A DNA stretch of 64,000 bases from Ophiodon elongatus. Its lineage: Eukaryota; Chordata; Actinopteri; Perciformes; Hexagrammidae. Within the stretch, counting starts at the first letter, position 1; each line of letters starts with the position of its first letter. Of this stretch, positions 23,473 through 49,844 are shown piece after piece. The notes below the pieces were generated by a model, which had not been told where the DNA came from, did not search any database, and was given only the letters and a program-made list of their open reading frames with translations. The DNA is taken from the NCBI GenBank assembly GCA_016806645.1, contig JACSYO010000471.1:2482501-2546500 (forward strand), in the 5' to 3' direction. The position numbers were made by a program, and so were the translations under genes.

Positions 23473-25616
23473 GATAGTTGCTCAGCATATCTTATGGTTA
23501 TGCCGGCTTGTCATGGTTCACATTTTAATCACAGTTAACATTGTAGCATACACGCTGTGTCTCAGTTTACGTTGCAGTGTATCCTCAGTTGGTTCCACTG
23601 TATGGAGTATTTAAGTGTGGAGTTATAGATCTGTCTGTCGGCTCATGTGGAAAGCAGTCTGTTTGATACAATCCTGAATAACATCATCAGAAGGTAAAAT
23701 GTGATGTTTAAATGAAGGTAAACCACTCATTTTGAAAGAATTTAGTTTAAAAATGAAGATAATGTGTAGCATTTACGCTGTAGTATAATACTTTAATCAC
23801 ACGTTATTTGTTTATTGTTTTCTATTCTATCAATATGGTTTATTGTGACTGTACTGACTTTACTCTTTCTGTTGACCCTGGTTCACTGAACCATTTGCTT
23901 ATCACATGGGCACTAACCAATATGCATGTTACGTAGCTCACCAGGAAACATAATGATGGCCTGATTTTATGATGTGTGGATATCGGTTTGAGCATTGAAA
24001 AACATCTGAAGTAGTCCAAATCTATTTTTAGTCCAGAGTTTGTGTGTGTGGGTGTGCCTGCATAATCCATATCAGAAGTGATCTGTGAATTCCAGCTGCT
24101 TGTACCGGTGATTTACAGGCAGAGAGGGAAATACGTCCGGACTTTTACTTTAGTACAACACATGTGAGTTTTGAACTCATGCTTATCAATATGATCCATG
24201 AACAGTCTAACATCAACTTGTGTAGTGATGGGCAGTTGCCTCCATGAAAGAAAATGTTATTATTGGTAATATTAGTGATGCCAAATTTGTACAGACATAG
24301 AAATACAGATATTTGTCCAGTAATCCTTTTGGATTCTTAGATAATGTAAAAAGATGGACTGTCCCTGAACAATAGATGGATAAAACATACATAAAAGAAT
24401 GTGGCTTTAAAAATCGTTTGAATTATCAGTTTGTCGTGTCAAAGTAATAAACAAGTGTTTCTGTGTTTGCCACAATTATTTATATTTCGTTTATTTTTAG
24501 GGATCGGGCAGAGCAGTATACATTAAACTCATAATAGTAGACAGGAAATTAAATACTACCTGAAAGAGATGGATCACTTTTTCTTTCTCAGGAGAAAATA
24601 AAACCCATTTTAGTCCCAGACTCTCTGCAACACTACTCTAAACTAGCTAACCTTTAGCATGTTTAATGCAAGCTCATGTCAGAAAAATGTTTGCACAATT
24701 ATTTGAGCTATTGCAAGCAGCATTAAAAATTGACTAAACTGCTCATGACACAGCAGAAGGAATTTCTTAACAGGAAATTATGTCAAACGCATATATCCAG
24801 ATACAAAAGAATTATTTCAAATACATACATCTTTTAAGGACAACTCAACAGTACAGTGTTATTTTCTAGAGTGTCATGGCTTCAGGTATTATATAAATAC
24901 ATTCACAGTTTGTTTTTTATTGAGATTCATTCAGTTCGTAGCAAAATACTCTTGATAGTTGTATCAGGGAAATCTGCCAATGAGTGTTGGTGCAGAATAA
25001 CTGACTGTGTGAAGTGAGAAGCATCCACCTGATTTCTGAGATGATATTCATGCACCTTTCTGCTTTTATCAATGTCTAATGCTCTGCTGTTGGTCAAAGG
25101 TTGAAGACCTGAGTTGAGTTTCCAGTTTCTAGACTTCAGTAATGTGCTGTTGTTCATGCCTCTGTCAGCTAATCGGTCACCACCGTACCGTTCACACGCT
25201 GCGCTTCACAGCGTGGTAGCCACTGGAGTGCTGTGCTCGTTCCTTTCAGTAAGTATGCAAGTGTACTTTCCAGCTCCTGATGCTGATGTTTGGGTTTTAC
25301 AGGCTTAGTTTGAGAATTTGAATTGATTTTAAGGACTTGGGTTACAAAAAACCTGTTTGAGCTGGCAGATTGGCATGTCTAAAATATCTTTTGTGCTTCG
25401 TGCATGGTGATGTTTACCAACGTGAAGAGCTGAAAGGAAGTGGTCATGTTTTCTGTTAAACCCTTGTCCAACGGGTTATCATCCTTCACTGCCAAAAAAA
25501 AGGATGAAAGTAATCATTTGTATTCCCCCAAATCAGGGACAGAATTGTTCTTTTAAAAACATTATTGATATTGTATACTGTCAATGATGCTATGAAGGCA
25601 AATTAATGTCAAAATC

Positions 25617-26092
25617 CGCAATCAAAAATGAGATCTGCGTGCGTGTGTGTAAAGGTCCCGCACGTGCAACTAAAACAGCCACAAGCCCTTTCGCTCCACT
25701 CCACGCAGAATATCTCTGCTGGCGCGAGCTAAATTGAAGCCCGCGAGGAGAAAACCCTGCTTTGAGAACGAGGAGCGTCTCCTGGTGCACGACTTCTATC
25801 ACTGCTGTTCTGCTCGCAAAGCTTTCAACTGCTCGCTTGCAAGATTTTATTTTTTTTAGTATTTTTTGACAGTAAGTGGGCGAACCCAGTCACCATTGTA
25901 TCACTAAACTTCCAATCCTCGTCTTTGGATTGGCCGGATATCACAGACACAAGGTGTCTTTCTCCTCGCGGGCTTCAATAATAGCATATTTAGCATTTTT
26001 GTGCGAAGTGACGTGAAAGTGCGTCTGTTTTGAGTTGCGCGCACACACGCGTGCACATATTTCATTTGTGTTCGTGGACTTTGACATTGATT
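25617..26092. mobile_element. foldback MITE in rab7a intron 1
   Basis: Outer ends are inverted: AAAATGAGATCTGCGTGCG on the left corresponds, in reverse complement, to CGCGTGCACATATTTCATTT on the right. A perfect internal pair lies at about 25,735 (TTGAAGCCCGCGAGGAGAAA) and about 25,961 (its exact reverse complement). No coding capacity. It fits a non-autonomous DNA transposon; the superfamily is not determined. Confidence 0.6.
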
Positions 26093-26134
26093 AACCTTCT
26101 TATGATGCTCACCTTCAGCAGGCTTTCTACGTTT

Positions 26135-26400
26135 TTCTTCTCCTCACAGTTGAGACTAAAGTGTGAAAAAAGATAAAGCAGCCTCAGGAGCAACTGGAGG
26201 GGATTTTTTCAAATTTGGCACAAACCTCCATTTGGAAATGATGAATTGATTAAAAGTTGGTGGTCAAAAGTCACTGTGACCTCACAAAACACGTTTTGGG
26301 CCATAAGTCAAGACGTCATATGCTAATTATGACAATTTCATAAAATTGTCTAATTAGGATGAAATTATGACGTGATGACATTTTTCGTCAGACATAGATG
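26135..26400 (+). repeat. dispersed repeat family A, copy 1
   Basis: Shares long stretches with the copy at 42,400-42,700: CACTGTGACCTCACAAAACA, GGCCATAA.TCAAGA, CATATGCTA and GTGATGACATTTT. It has the same orientation as the other copies. It is a non-coding, MITE-like repeat. Confidence 0.75.
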
Positions 26401-26814
26401 TATCATAGATGAATAGTAACATGACGAAGGAACGCAACCTCAATACGATAATCTTTTAAAACTTTTTTAAAAATGTAACTGCCACACAAGAGATGAAAAG
26501 ATAAGTCATATTTTTGTCTGCCATGATGAAGGTAGGGAGAATACTGCGGATGGGTAGAAGTCAGAATAAATAATAGTAAGAGGGACTAAAGAGGAGCCTC
26601 TGTCATCTTTCCATATATCAGACACCAATGATCAGCTAATTTTAAGGAGTGGTATATGATGCATCACATTGCTTTTTAGTAAACTTCCTCACTTTTGTGG
26701 AAAAGTGGTTGTATGAATCATTTCCCAGCTGCAATTTAGACATTTTCTAGATGAATCACATCAGCTAGAGGGTAATACATACTTCAGATATTGCTTACTT
26801 AATTTTGACAAGAT

Positions 26815-26872
26815 ATACATACATACATACACACATATATACACACACACACACATATATGTGTACAGTGTC
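26815..26872. repeat. (ACAT)n/(CA)n microsatellite
   Basis: ATAC units followed by ATAT and CA repeats inside rab7a intron 1. Confidence 0.85.
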
Positions 26873-27336
26873 CCCTAGCTAGTGTTGTATTTGTGGTTGT
26901 AAATGCTGGTAAATTTACATAAAAATTGTTAAAAGCTAGGATGATTGAGAGTGTACTAACATCAACACATGCAGCAGTAGGTTGTATTTGCGTAGTGATA
27001 TTGATAAACTGCTAGATGAGCCATTTGGTTTGGAGTTGTAGTACAGAGAAGCAGTCAGTTGTCTAAAGGGGAACTTCCTGCCGTGCATGAAAGAGAAAGA
27101 ATGATGTGTTCCTCGTGATTTGTCCAACAGCTTAGAAAGCACATGACTGGAATGAGTGGTATTCAAACCTGATTGGTCCAGAGGCATAAAACAGATTTAC
27201 CTTTGTATCGATTTTATTGTCCCTGAACAATAAGAAACTTGGGTTTGACTTACAATGAAGGGGTTAGGAAGGCATTGTTTAGTGCTGTCTGTATGCTAAA
27301 CCTTTTTCTTGTTCGTCTTTCTGCAGCTGTGGAAAA

Positions 27337-31679
<4,343 letters not shown>

Positions 31680-32990
31680 GGGACAACTTGGACCAACTTC
31701 TCTCTTGGCTTTCTGAAACACCCTGTCACCGGTTACATCACCTGCACCTCGCTCCCTGGAAGAGGACTTCCCTATTGTTCTTCCTCCTTCACGCCAATGT
31801 TTATTCCATCGACACAAACCCTCACGCAGTACACTGCACATGGATGTACACACCCCCCACCACACACGCAGTACACAAATTAATACACTAGCGTCCACTC
31901 GCTGACAAATCCAGTGCCCAAAGATCACACGAGAGAAGAACGACACCCCTTCTGACCACAGAGTCCCTGACTTGATAGTGAGGGATCTCCTGTCCGGCCC
32001 ACCCATTTTTCTGACTTTGGCCCCTGACTCTCACTCTGAGGGGGAAAGATGGAGCCATGTTCAAAGAGTGCAATTAGAAACTCTAGATTGACTGGCTGAA
32101 GCGCTGAAATGTGAGATGATGTTGGCTAATGTCAGCATCCCAAGTATCTTATTCTCTCTTTCTGTTTACTTTTTGCTTTCTATTGCCTCTCTGTCAAAAA
32201 ATAATCGAGTTGAACAATATATATATATATTTTAATTGGCTGATGTTATTTCGCAAGCCTGAAAAACAAACTTGTTTTTTGCACTTTCTTTTTATGTTTT
32301 TGCCTTTAAATATTATAGCGGGATGACTGATTTTGGACAACGTCTGCTACCACACGCGTTTTGGTAAGCTTCAAATGATACCTCCTCACTTGTTTTTCCT
32401 GTCAAATATGTCCCCTGAGAATCTGTTGAACACTATGGTGATTGTACTGCCTTTTCCCTTCGAGTTTGTGTGTTAATGGGTTTATAACTGCCTCACACTG
32501 CAGAAGAAATGTTCCTAAGTAGACATTAAGTAAAAGCTGATAACGCAGTCACGGTGTAAAACATGGAATCATTCCTTGATATATTAATATTTGCCTTTTA
32601 TGTAACATTACTTGTACTGCTACTATTACTGCTGTATGTGTTATGTCCTTCATCAGACATCTTTCAACGCTATGGAATTACTATAAGTGTCACCAACACA
32701 GCATACACCTGTCTTCTGTCATGTCTTTGTTATTGCTGTTCTCTCTATCTGCTTGTAGCTCAGGTTGGCTAAGTACTTCATATTTTTAACAGATTGTGCA
32801 TTACGGTGTATAGATGGTAACGGTAAATGGCAGATGGATTCAACTGAAATGGATGTTGTCTCTTCCATTCAAAGAAAAGATCCAACGTTTTGCCCTGGTA
32901 TTACTCTCTCTCCTTATAGAATAAAATCACTGCAATGCCAATGATGTTGTCAAAGAAAATTGGGACGTCAAATAATAAAACTCTTGAATA
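31680..32990 (+). other. rab7a: rab7a 3' UTR with two poly(A) signals
   Basis: After the TAA at 31,677-31,679 there is about 1.3 kb of non-coding sequence ending in AATAAA at 32,920 and AATAAA at 32,974. Tandem signals would give closely spaced ends. A short AT repeat occurs near 32,217. Confidence 0.65.
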
Positions 32991-34895
32991 TATCAATGGT
33001 GTAGCATTATGTGTCTCAATTTTTGTGTGACTGTGTGGTTGATTTCTTACAATATCTTAAAGAATCCACTTGCATGGTGAAGAATTATGTTTCTTGGTGT
33101 TCAAACGGGACTTGAAACTTAACGTGGGCCTTTCTCAAAGCAGACATTTTGACTGGAAAAGACCAAGCTCTAGTAATAACATTAACGATGGCTCTGTTCT
33201 ATTCAAGTGTCCCAGTAAGCCGTCCCAGTGAGCGAGCATGTACAACACCAAGGCCCTAAAATCAATGCGGCTAAATGGAGTTCAGCCATCATTAATTTAA
33301 TTATTGACACCTTCGCTTCTCCTATTGTGACAAGTCAGAGCGTCTTCTCTGAGGCCCACTTGTATGATAAAACTGCAGAGTGAAAAACGTTGTTGATGCC
33401 GCCCCACAGGTGCTTTCGCTTATCTTGGCAGATTAGACGTCTCCTCAGGACTGTGAGGGTGTGTGCACGAGGGGCTTGATTGATGGCGCCCTGACTGAAC
33501 TGTTAAGTGTAGCTGCACCTCCACCTGTACACATTTTTTTGATTATTTTCATTATATGGTACTGGATGACTTTAGCAAACTCACTGTTTCCACTCACTCC
33601 TTAGTCCACTTTTTAATGAGTATTAAATTCAATTTTTACACAGCCACACAATAGGTCCACCGAACTTTAATGTCAAAAGAGGTCAAATCAGCCAGAATAA
33701 TGGGAAACTTTTAAGGGTCTGGGTGGCCTTGAAGAACACAGCCTTGCACCCAATGCATGTCCATGTGCCATAGTAGGGCAAGCACAAGTTGAACTAATAT
33801 TAACAAGAAAATCACGACCGTGAGACAGTATGCACAATACCAATTAATTACATTATTTACACCTGTTCTGTTACTGCTGTGAGATATCATCTGTGTCAAA
33901 GGCCTACAGCATTGTTTTCCTAGCAGGGAACACATTGATAACATCGGCTGCATTCCATTTAGATGAGCTAGTTCCAGGCTCTGGGTTTGTGTATGCTGGC
34001 TCACTATTATGGCTTTCTGGGACACTTGATGGAAGTGAGTCATTAATGTTGCTCCTGTGTGTTTCCTGCTGTGACAATTCAAAACTGTCTTCCATGAAAA
34101 AGGACTATTCCCATGGCTGGTCAAGCTGAATCTGCTATCCTGCACTTTGCCTAACTATGGAATTAAAAGTTCACATTGTCAGGGCTGTAGTCAGGATTTT
34201 AGAAATACTGAGGTTATTAGTTCAGATTTCTCCAGCACAACTTTATCTACTTGAGACATTTCTGACAAGCCACTAACAAAACTGTACAATATGGGCTTAG
34301 TTCTGCTTTAGAATTTAAAGAGATTTAAAGGGTCAAGATTGCAAAGTTTTATAAGAGAGCTACATTTCTCTATGATCCAAGAATCGAACAGAAATTACAT
34401 CATCTGTGGCATGTTTATAACTGAGAAAAGTAATTCTGGTACACCGCCAAGCACTAGCACCTAAAATTAAAACCTGACTCCCATCTCAACATCATTCAAT
34501 TGTTAATTTTATAATCATTTGACATGTGCAAGCCTATTACTCAAAAGACTCAAACTGAAAAATAAAATAACCTGTTAAACAAATATTTGATTAAAGTAAT
34601 AAGCAGGTAGACTGGTATTTCACGTTTTGTCTCAAATGGTATTGTGTGAAAGGAAAAAAACGGAATTACTCGGCTTTTTCTTTCATTTTAGTATTACTGA
34701 GAAGCTCACCTTCTGATAACATGTATTGCTGATTCATAATAGTTCAAGCTTAATTTGTATTTTTGAAATATCGGTGTGTTATTTTTCATCTTGCTAATTG
34801 TGCCCAAACTCGGAGGCGGAGTTGAGTTCCGGTGTGTTCCCTGATCGACAAGTGCAGCTACTTCCGCCTTCAGCCAAGTCTCATCGCCCAGAGAA
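32991..34895. other. rab7a-arpc4 intergenic region
   Basis: About 1.9 kb between a plus-strand 3' end and the next plus-strand promoter. The only coding-like signal is the minus-strand ORF relic at 33,711-34,145. Otherwise AT-rich. Confidence 0.5.
33711..34145 (-). pseudogene. possible broken ORF with transmembrane segment
   Basis: Two minus-strand frames look protein-like and abut. Upstream, 34,095-33,904 encodes 63 residues that start MEDSFELSQQET and are Ser/Pro/Asn-rich (NPEPGTSSSKWNAADVIN). Its stop is followed in another frame by YCAYCLTVVIFLLILVQLVL, a clear membrane-spanning stretch, ending at 33,711. A stop plus frame change between an acidic tail and one membrane helix would fit a decayed single-pass protein, perhaps a retrocopy. 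I do not recognise the family, and chance is a real alternative. Confidence 0.2.
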
Positions 34896-37695
34896 ATGGT
34901 AAGAGACATTAGCCGCAATGCGCTGATAAACCGACACAGTTAGAACGTTACAAATACCTGACCGTCTCGATATAAACCCGGCTGCTCGGTGACACTGCGT
35001 CCGTGCAGGAAGGCGCAGCACGTTTTTTCATGTGGGCTTATTTGGACTAGCTAAGCAGGTAGTTAGCTCGCAGGCTAACGTTAGCTGGTCTGTCTCCAGG
35101 CTGAATTAGAACCCATCCGAGAAAAATAGAACCCTACTACGTCACTGTGCATTCAGACGTTATTATGATGACGTGTTAGAGTGATCGCAGCTCCTTGGTA
35201 ATATGTAGTTGCTAAGTAACGTGGAATGATGGACACATCTGTGGCACGCGCTAACTCAGCACCCAAATGAACTGATACACTCGTGTGATGTTGTGTTGAA
35301 CTATCTGGAGCTGTGTAGCTCATCATGTGTTGTTTTATAGGGACGTTTTGCAGATTGTCGTGGAGTCATATTTCACTTATTTTATTTAAAACTATTATTT
35401 TTCATATTTTCATGCGGGTGGGGGGTTACATGACAAAACGCATCAGGTCCAGTACAGAAACAATATGGTTTAAAACAAAATGGCAAGATGGTTGAGTAAG
35501 TTATTTGCATACACCCATTTCCAGGGATAAACACCGGTCTCACACACAGTGCTTCCATATATGTACATACACACACATACTGTATACACAATACACATAC
35601 ACATACACAATACACATACACAATACACCCACCAAGTGAGAAGTTGATCAGATGAACGGTTGTTTACAGAATCAAAGAACAGACAGACACAGACACAGAC
35701 TCCTCCCATTTTAGTTAGACACATACTTCTGTATACACATATATTCTTCCTCTGTCAGGACAGGCAATGTTGTTATATTTGCACGTTAATCTGAGTCCAA
35801 GTTTTGTGAGATGGGGTATAAGGAGTTAGACACTTCTAAAATTAGTAATGTTCAAAAAGCTTGAAGCCAGGATTTTTAATTCATGTTGTTAATAGTATTT
35901 CAGTAAGTGGCTATACTTCTTTATAAAGAGAGATATCTAAATATGGTTTTGTGTCGAGAGCATTTTCCCGGCACCGTAGAATTAAGATGAATTGCTGGTT
36001 GGGTCATGTGAAGTCTCAACAGACTCTATGTTGAGACTCAAGACGGTCACTGCCCTTTATACTGTAGACTGTGATCAGGTGACGTGAAATCAGGGAATTC
36101 TCACAAGTCGGCCGCAATCCTCCCTACCTGTAGATTCAGACATTCTTCTTTAGGAATGTTCCTCATCTACTCTTTCTCGCTTCCCTCCCTCAGACGGCTA
36201 CCTTGCGCCCATACCTCAATGCAGTTCGTGCTACCTTGCAGGCCGCCCTCTGCCTGGAGAACTTCTCCTCGCAAGTGGTGGAGAGACACAACAAGCCAGA
36301 GGTGGAAGTGCGGTGAGTCCGTCAACGCAAAATTGAGCATGAACTTAAAACGGTGAACGACACCCAGCAGTGCATGAGATCTGAGTTTCACCTCTACCTG
36401 CCAGTGGACGGATAGTGCAACAAAATGAGTTGTGTGTGTTTCTCTCACTTATAGAAGTAGTAAAGAGTTGCTCCTCCAGCCTGTGATCATCAGCCGTAAC
36501 GACAAGGAGAAAGTTCTGATCGAGGGCTCCGTCAACTCTGTCAGAGTCAGCATCGCTGTCAAGCAGGTCGGTCAGGCTGCTGTCTGGTGCCAATGCTTAT
36601 GTGTTTAGTCCCTAACACAAAACAGATGGTGGCTAAGAAATTAGTGATTAGTGTGATTGATTTAAAGGTTAGAACTGTATCTGTAACCCTGAACAATTTA
36701 AAATGTTCTGCTGCTGCAGGCAGATGAGATTGAGAAGATTCTGTGCCATAAGTTCATGCGTTTCATGATGATGAGAGCGGAGAACTTCTTCATCCTGAGG
36801 AGGAAACCAGTGGAGGTCAGTGCGCGTTGAAAGTGTGTCACAGTTACAGGGTCCCCCACACATACTTATTCAGTTATGGCAAATAGTCTGATAAGCAACG
36901 CATTGTCATGTGGAAATTTAGTTTTTTAATATTGACTGTTGGAAACATCAAAAATGTGCTTAGTTAATAGAGTGTCCTGAATGACCTTGAATGGTTAGCG
37001 CTATGCTCCAGTTAGTGGAGAAGAGAGCAGAAACAAAACAATGTTGTTCAATTGACGGTTTCCATTTTAGATTTAATTCACAAATGTTTCCTCAAATATT
37101 CCAAAAATGTCCTGGAAAATGATTTGTTGCAAGTAGTGGGAACCTTGTTTTACATTAGCGTCCGTTCTTGCTGTTCAAAGTTTTAAAACTCTTTTTTTCC
37201 CCATCCATCTTCATTTCGCAGGGCTACGACATCAGTTTTCTCATCACCAACTTTCACACAGAGCAGATGTACAAACACAAACTGGTAGACTTTGTCATTC
37301 ATTTCATGGAGGAAATTGACAAAGAGATCAGTGAAATGAAGCTGTCCGTCAACGCCAGGGCTCGTATTGTTGCCGAAGAGTTCCTCAAAAATGTAAGTCG
37401 TAGTTTTTCTAAATGTTTCTGTGTTTAAATGCTTCCATTGATGCAGCATTATGAACAAGTGGTTTAGTGTTTGCATAATGTTTTACCTTTAGAGTCTGTG
37501 TTTTGTATGGTAGGACTTTGATTCATGTCATGTATTATGCTGTTATTTTAGGGCTATAATGTTCTTAATGTTGGTGATTGAAAGTTACATTATTAGTAGA
37601 AAAAAAGTTCAGATATTTTCTTCTGTGTCTTTTACATTTACTGATGCTTAGACATTTTTTTTTTTTTTTTTTTTTTTTAACTCTTGCAGTTCTGA
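34896..37695 (+). CDS. arpc4: Arp2/3 complex subunit 4 (ARPC4, p20-Arc)
   Basis: Six coding exons, 34896-34898 (Met only, then GTAAGA), 36194-36312, 36455-36566, 36720-36815, 37222-37392 and 37690-37695 (Phe and stop), give exactly 168 aa, the human length. The sequence begins [20 protein letters not shown] and includes [18 protein letters not shown] and [19 protein letters not shown], nearly identical to mammals. ARPC4 forms the structural core of the Arp2/3 complex with ARPC2 and helps bind the mother actin filament, so it is needed for branched-actin nucleation at the cell cortex. The donor after exon 3 (CAG|GTCGGT) is weaker than usual. First and last coding exons contribute only 1 codon and 1 codon plus stop. 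Confidence 0.96.
34899..36193 (+). other. arpc4: arpc4 intron 1
   Basis: A 1.3-kb intron directly after the start codon. It contains a CACATA-rich simple stretch at about 35,560-35,632 and no other recognisable element. Confidence 0.7.
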
Positions 37696-39310
37696 AAGAG
37701 AGAACACCGGGGAATACATTTCTTTTTCAATCTTGGCCGTCACTGTGGAGCTTTCACATCACAGAGCAGAGAGGAGGACATCTGATCAGCCATGACAAGT
37801 TGAGAAACATTAAATGAAAATAGGGTTTTGCCCTTTAACCTTAACACACCCTTTTGCTCAAAAATATTGATTTTCTTTTTGTACATAATGAGTTTTCACA
37901 CCAGATATTCATTTCTGCCTTTAGAACATTAGAAGTCAGGGCAGGTCCTTTTAAAAAGCTATTTGTAATCAATATTCACGAGCACAGGGTAAAATGGATT
38001 TAAAATTAAATGTTTTTTTTAATATATATATATATTATATGAACATACATTTTTATTTAGCTTTGTTTTGTTATGACCGACCTTAAACAACGAGGGCAAT
38101 CAATTGGTACACGTTTCCTGTATTAGTACAAAGTCCACAGAATAAATCCTATAGTAGATGGAAATAAGTAAAATAAATATACTTGCTGAAAGTGAAGATA
38201 AATTAAAAACCTTATTCTTTGTATTTTTGTGTGTTTTTTTTTTTTAATGTCATGAAGCTCAAACAGCTCTGTCTTCACCCCAAACATTGAAGGTTTATTC
38301 AGATTTTGACAGCTGGAGACAAACAAGGCATTTGGAATTATATTTCCAGTACATTAATATACAATATCTAATGTATAACATTACAGAAAGTGTACTGCGT
38401 CCTCAAAAGAATGTCATACCGTATAATAAATGTTGATTTACAGACACAACTTACATCAAACAACCATGTGTACAGTTTGCACAGCACCAGGCAGGCATTC
38501 ATTTAAAAGAGAAAATCATTGGTCAATCAAACGCTGCCTTTTTAAAAGACAGACTTATGACTGCAGATTTGTCATAACATTTCATTGTAGGTCTTAAAAA
38601 CCCCACGAAGTCCATCTTAAAATCTTTTTTGGTTTAAACATAAGAGGGAGGACCTCATCCCAGGAGTTCTGATTGCAGAACATGAGCTACATATGAATCG
38701 GTTGCATTTACAATGCTATTTCTATCCCATGTGGATAAAGGATTGTATCATGTTTTAAGAGTTATAATTAATCTCTGTTTGCTCATGGTAGATACACTGA
38801 GCACAATGGCTGCATTTTTCATTTAATTCAACAACTAGCAGAGAAAAACAGTTTAAAAAAATAAAACATTCATTTGTCAGGAATTAAGGACTTTGTTAAA
38901 GAGCATCTTTACTGAAGTTAAACTTAAAGTTAAAGAGTTTTTTTCCGGGGTTATGATACTTGTTTTTCTTACAATAAATTCTTCAGAAACACAGAGCATA
39001 TGGCAGTATACATAGTGCACAATATACAGTAAATATTAAATATAATCATGGAAAAGGTGCTGAACATGATGGGAATATTATCATCGCAACAATAACAGTA
39101 GACACACTTATCAAAAATATTGGCATTTTTCTCTCGTTTTCTTCACAAGGAGTTGAGCGACAGAACAGACATATAAAAATGGATTACATTTAGTGAAAGT
39201 GCTTTACAGTTTTAGTCCGGGCAGTTGAACAGCACCGCTCCCATAATGCCGTTCAGAGGTCTGAACAGAAAGTCGGATAAGGTCGCAGCTGGAACAGGAA
39301 GTGCAGGATA
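37696..39310. other. overlapping 3' ends of arpc4 (+) and pfkfb4 (-)
   Basis: A 1.6-kb non-coding gap between the two convergent stop codons. Plus-strand poly(A) candidates for arpc4 are ATTAAA near 37,809 and AATAAA at 38,141. Minus-strand candidates for pfkfb4 are AATAAA (TTTATT on plus) at 38,294-38,299 and 38,052-38,057. If the distal signals are used, the two 3' UTRs overlap. A poly(T) tract is at 37,648-37,678, inside arpc4 intron 5. Confidence 0.5.
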
Positions 39311-48408
<9,098 letters not shown>

Positions 48409-48600
48409 CCTGGATGTCGGATCACTGATGTTGCCCTGCTGACGTGAAGCTGAGGCGGCGGGCTGTAGCTGTCTGATTCAGCAGACTGCCGGGGGATGGA
48501 TGTCACATCAGCAGAGGAACAGCAGCGGCTCGTTACCGTAACCAATGGAGACGAAGCGCAACGCGGAGCGAGGGGCAAACAAAGCCAGGGGCAGGATGTA
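48409..48600 (-). promoter_or_regulatory. pfkfb4: pfkfb4 proximal promoter/5' UTR
   Basis: A CG-rich block just upstream of the ATG, with an inverted CCAAT motif (CCAATGG on plus at about 48,541). No TATA box is evident. The transcription start was not located. Confidence 0.45.
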
Positions 48601-48879
48601 ACTTTGCTTCAACAGCGTTTCAGCGGTGTTATGTTAACCTCAACTAACTGCCCAATTTGCATTTTAAATGTTTCTACTTATTCATGTTACAGTGTTATCC
48701 CAGGCATTTGTTTCAGAACTGTCGCCAATTTATTTTAGCAGCACACAAATGCACTAATATTTTAAGACTGGGAAGGCACAGTAATGACTTATTTACTCCA
48801 AATATGAATAGATATATAATGTTTGACCTAATGTTGAGGTTAAATTAAAAAAAAAGCTCCTAAAGCAACGGTCTTATGC

Positions 48880-49067
48880 CTTTATTTTGTAACTTTTTCA
48901 TAATGAATATTTTGTAACATTTTCATAATTGATATTTTGTAACTATTTCATAATTGGTATTTTGTAACTATTTCATAATCAGTATGTTTAGACTATTTCA
49001 TAATTACCGTATGTTCAGACTATTTCATAATTACCGTATGCTTAAATCGTATTATGATTACCGTGTG
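48880..49067. repeat. 25-27-bp minisatellite
   Basis: About seven diverged units based on TTTTGTAACTATTTCATAAT plus a short variable end. The left units share ATTTTGTAAC; the right units share GACTATTTCATAATTACCGT, so two sub-families are blocked left and right. Confidence 0.85.
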
Positions 49068-49844
49068 TAAATTATGGGAGGAGAGGGCCTGTTGCGTGAT
49101 CCTGTTCCATGGGACATTTTTCTTATTTTTCATATTGTGTATTTAAGGTGTAAATGTTTTCATTTTAAAGTAAATACTTTTTTACTTAAACTTCGAACCG
49201 CCATTGGGCTTTGTTTATTAGTGGATTCCTCAGTGGGGCTCGGCCTCTTTGTCGTGCGTCTCGAGTGAATACATTCTTCGAAGCAAGGATGCTATTTCTC
49301 AACACTAATAATCCTAACTCAAGTTTCTATACTTTTTAGAGCTTTGAAATGTAATCTTTGACCACTACATGGGAAATGTAAAACAACAACAACGCTCAAC
49401 TCACAAATAAAGGTTATTTCATTCGTCAATCATGTTAATCAAACAAATGTACAATCATTCATTGAGAAATAGATGTTGGGGGCATTGCTTTTGTTATTTT
49501 TGGTATTGCTGTCTTTTGGACAGTCTTGTTTTGCTTTACATCCTTTTATTTATATATTTAAAGATGGTCAAAACTGTCATGTATCTTTTTTTTCTTGTCG
49601 AGCAAGATCATTTTCATTTTCTGTGTGGTAAATGCAACAAATACAAATCTTTGAATTATTTTCAGTAATACTTCGAGACCATAAGAAACATCCAAATAGC
49701 TCACTCATTCCTAGGAAACCCGTTTCCAAGATTACCGTAATGACACACGCAGTGGGCAAGAGAAGCGGAAAAGAGCAGCGGATAGACAAACAAGCCTGCA
49801 GATGCGCACACGCAGCACACATGGGCAGTGAATGCATCTGAGGA

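Larger units (their letters stand above)
22597..27326 (+). other. rab7a: rab7a intron 1
   Basis: A 4.7 kb intron between the CpG-rich first exon and the ATG exon. It contains the CTAT/AT microsatellite, a foldback MITE at about 25.6-26.1 kb and one copy of the dispersed repeat at about 26.1-26.4 kb. No other exon is recognisable. Confidence 0.55.

Noticed and set aside
33904..34145. Calling the 33.7-34.1 kb relic a functional small membrane-protein gene
   Set aside because: A stop and a frame change separate the two halves, so at best it is a pseudogene.
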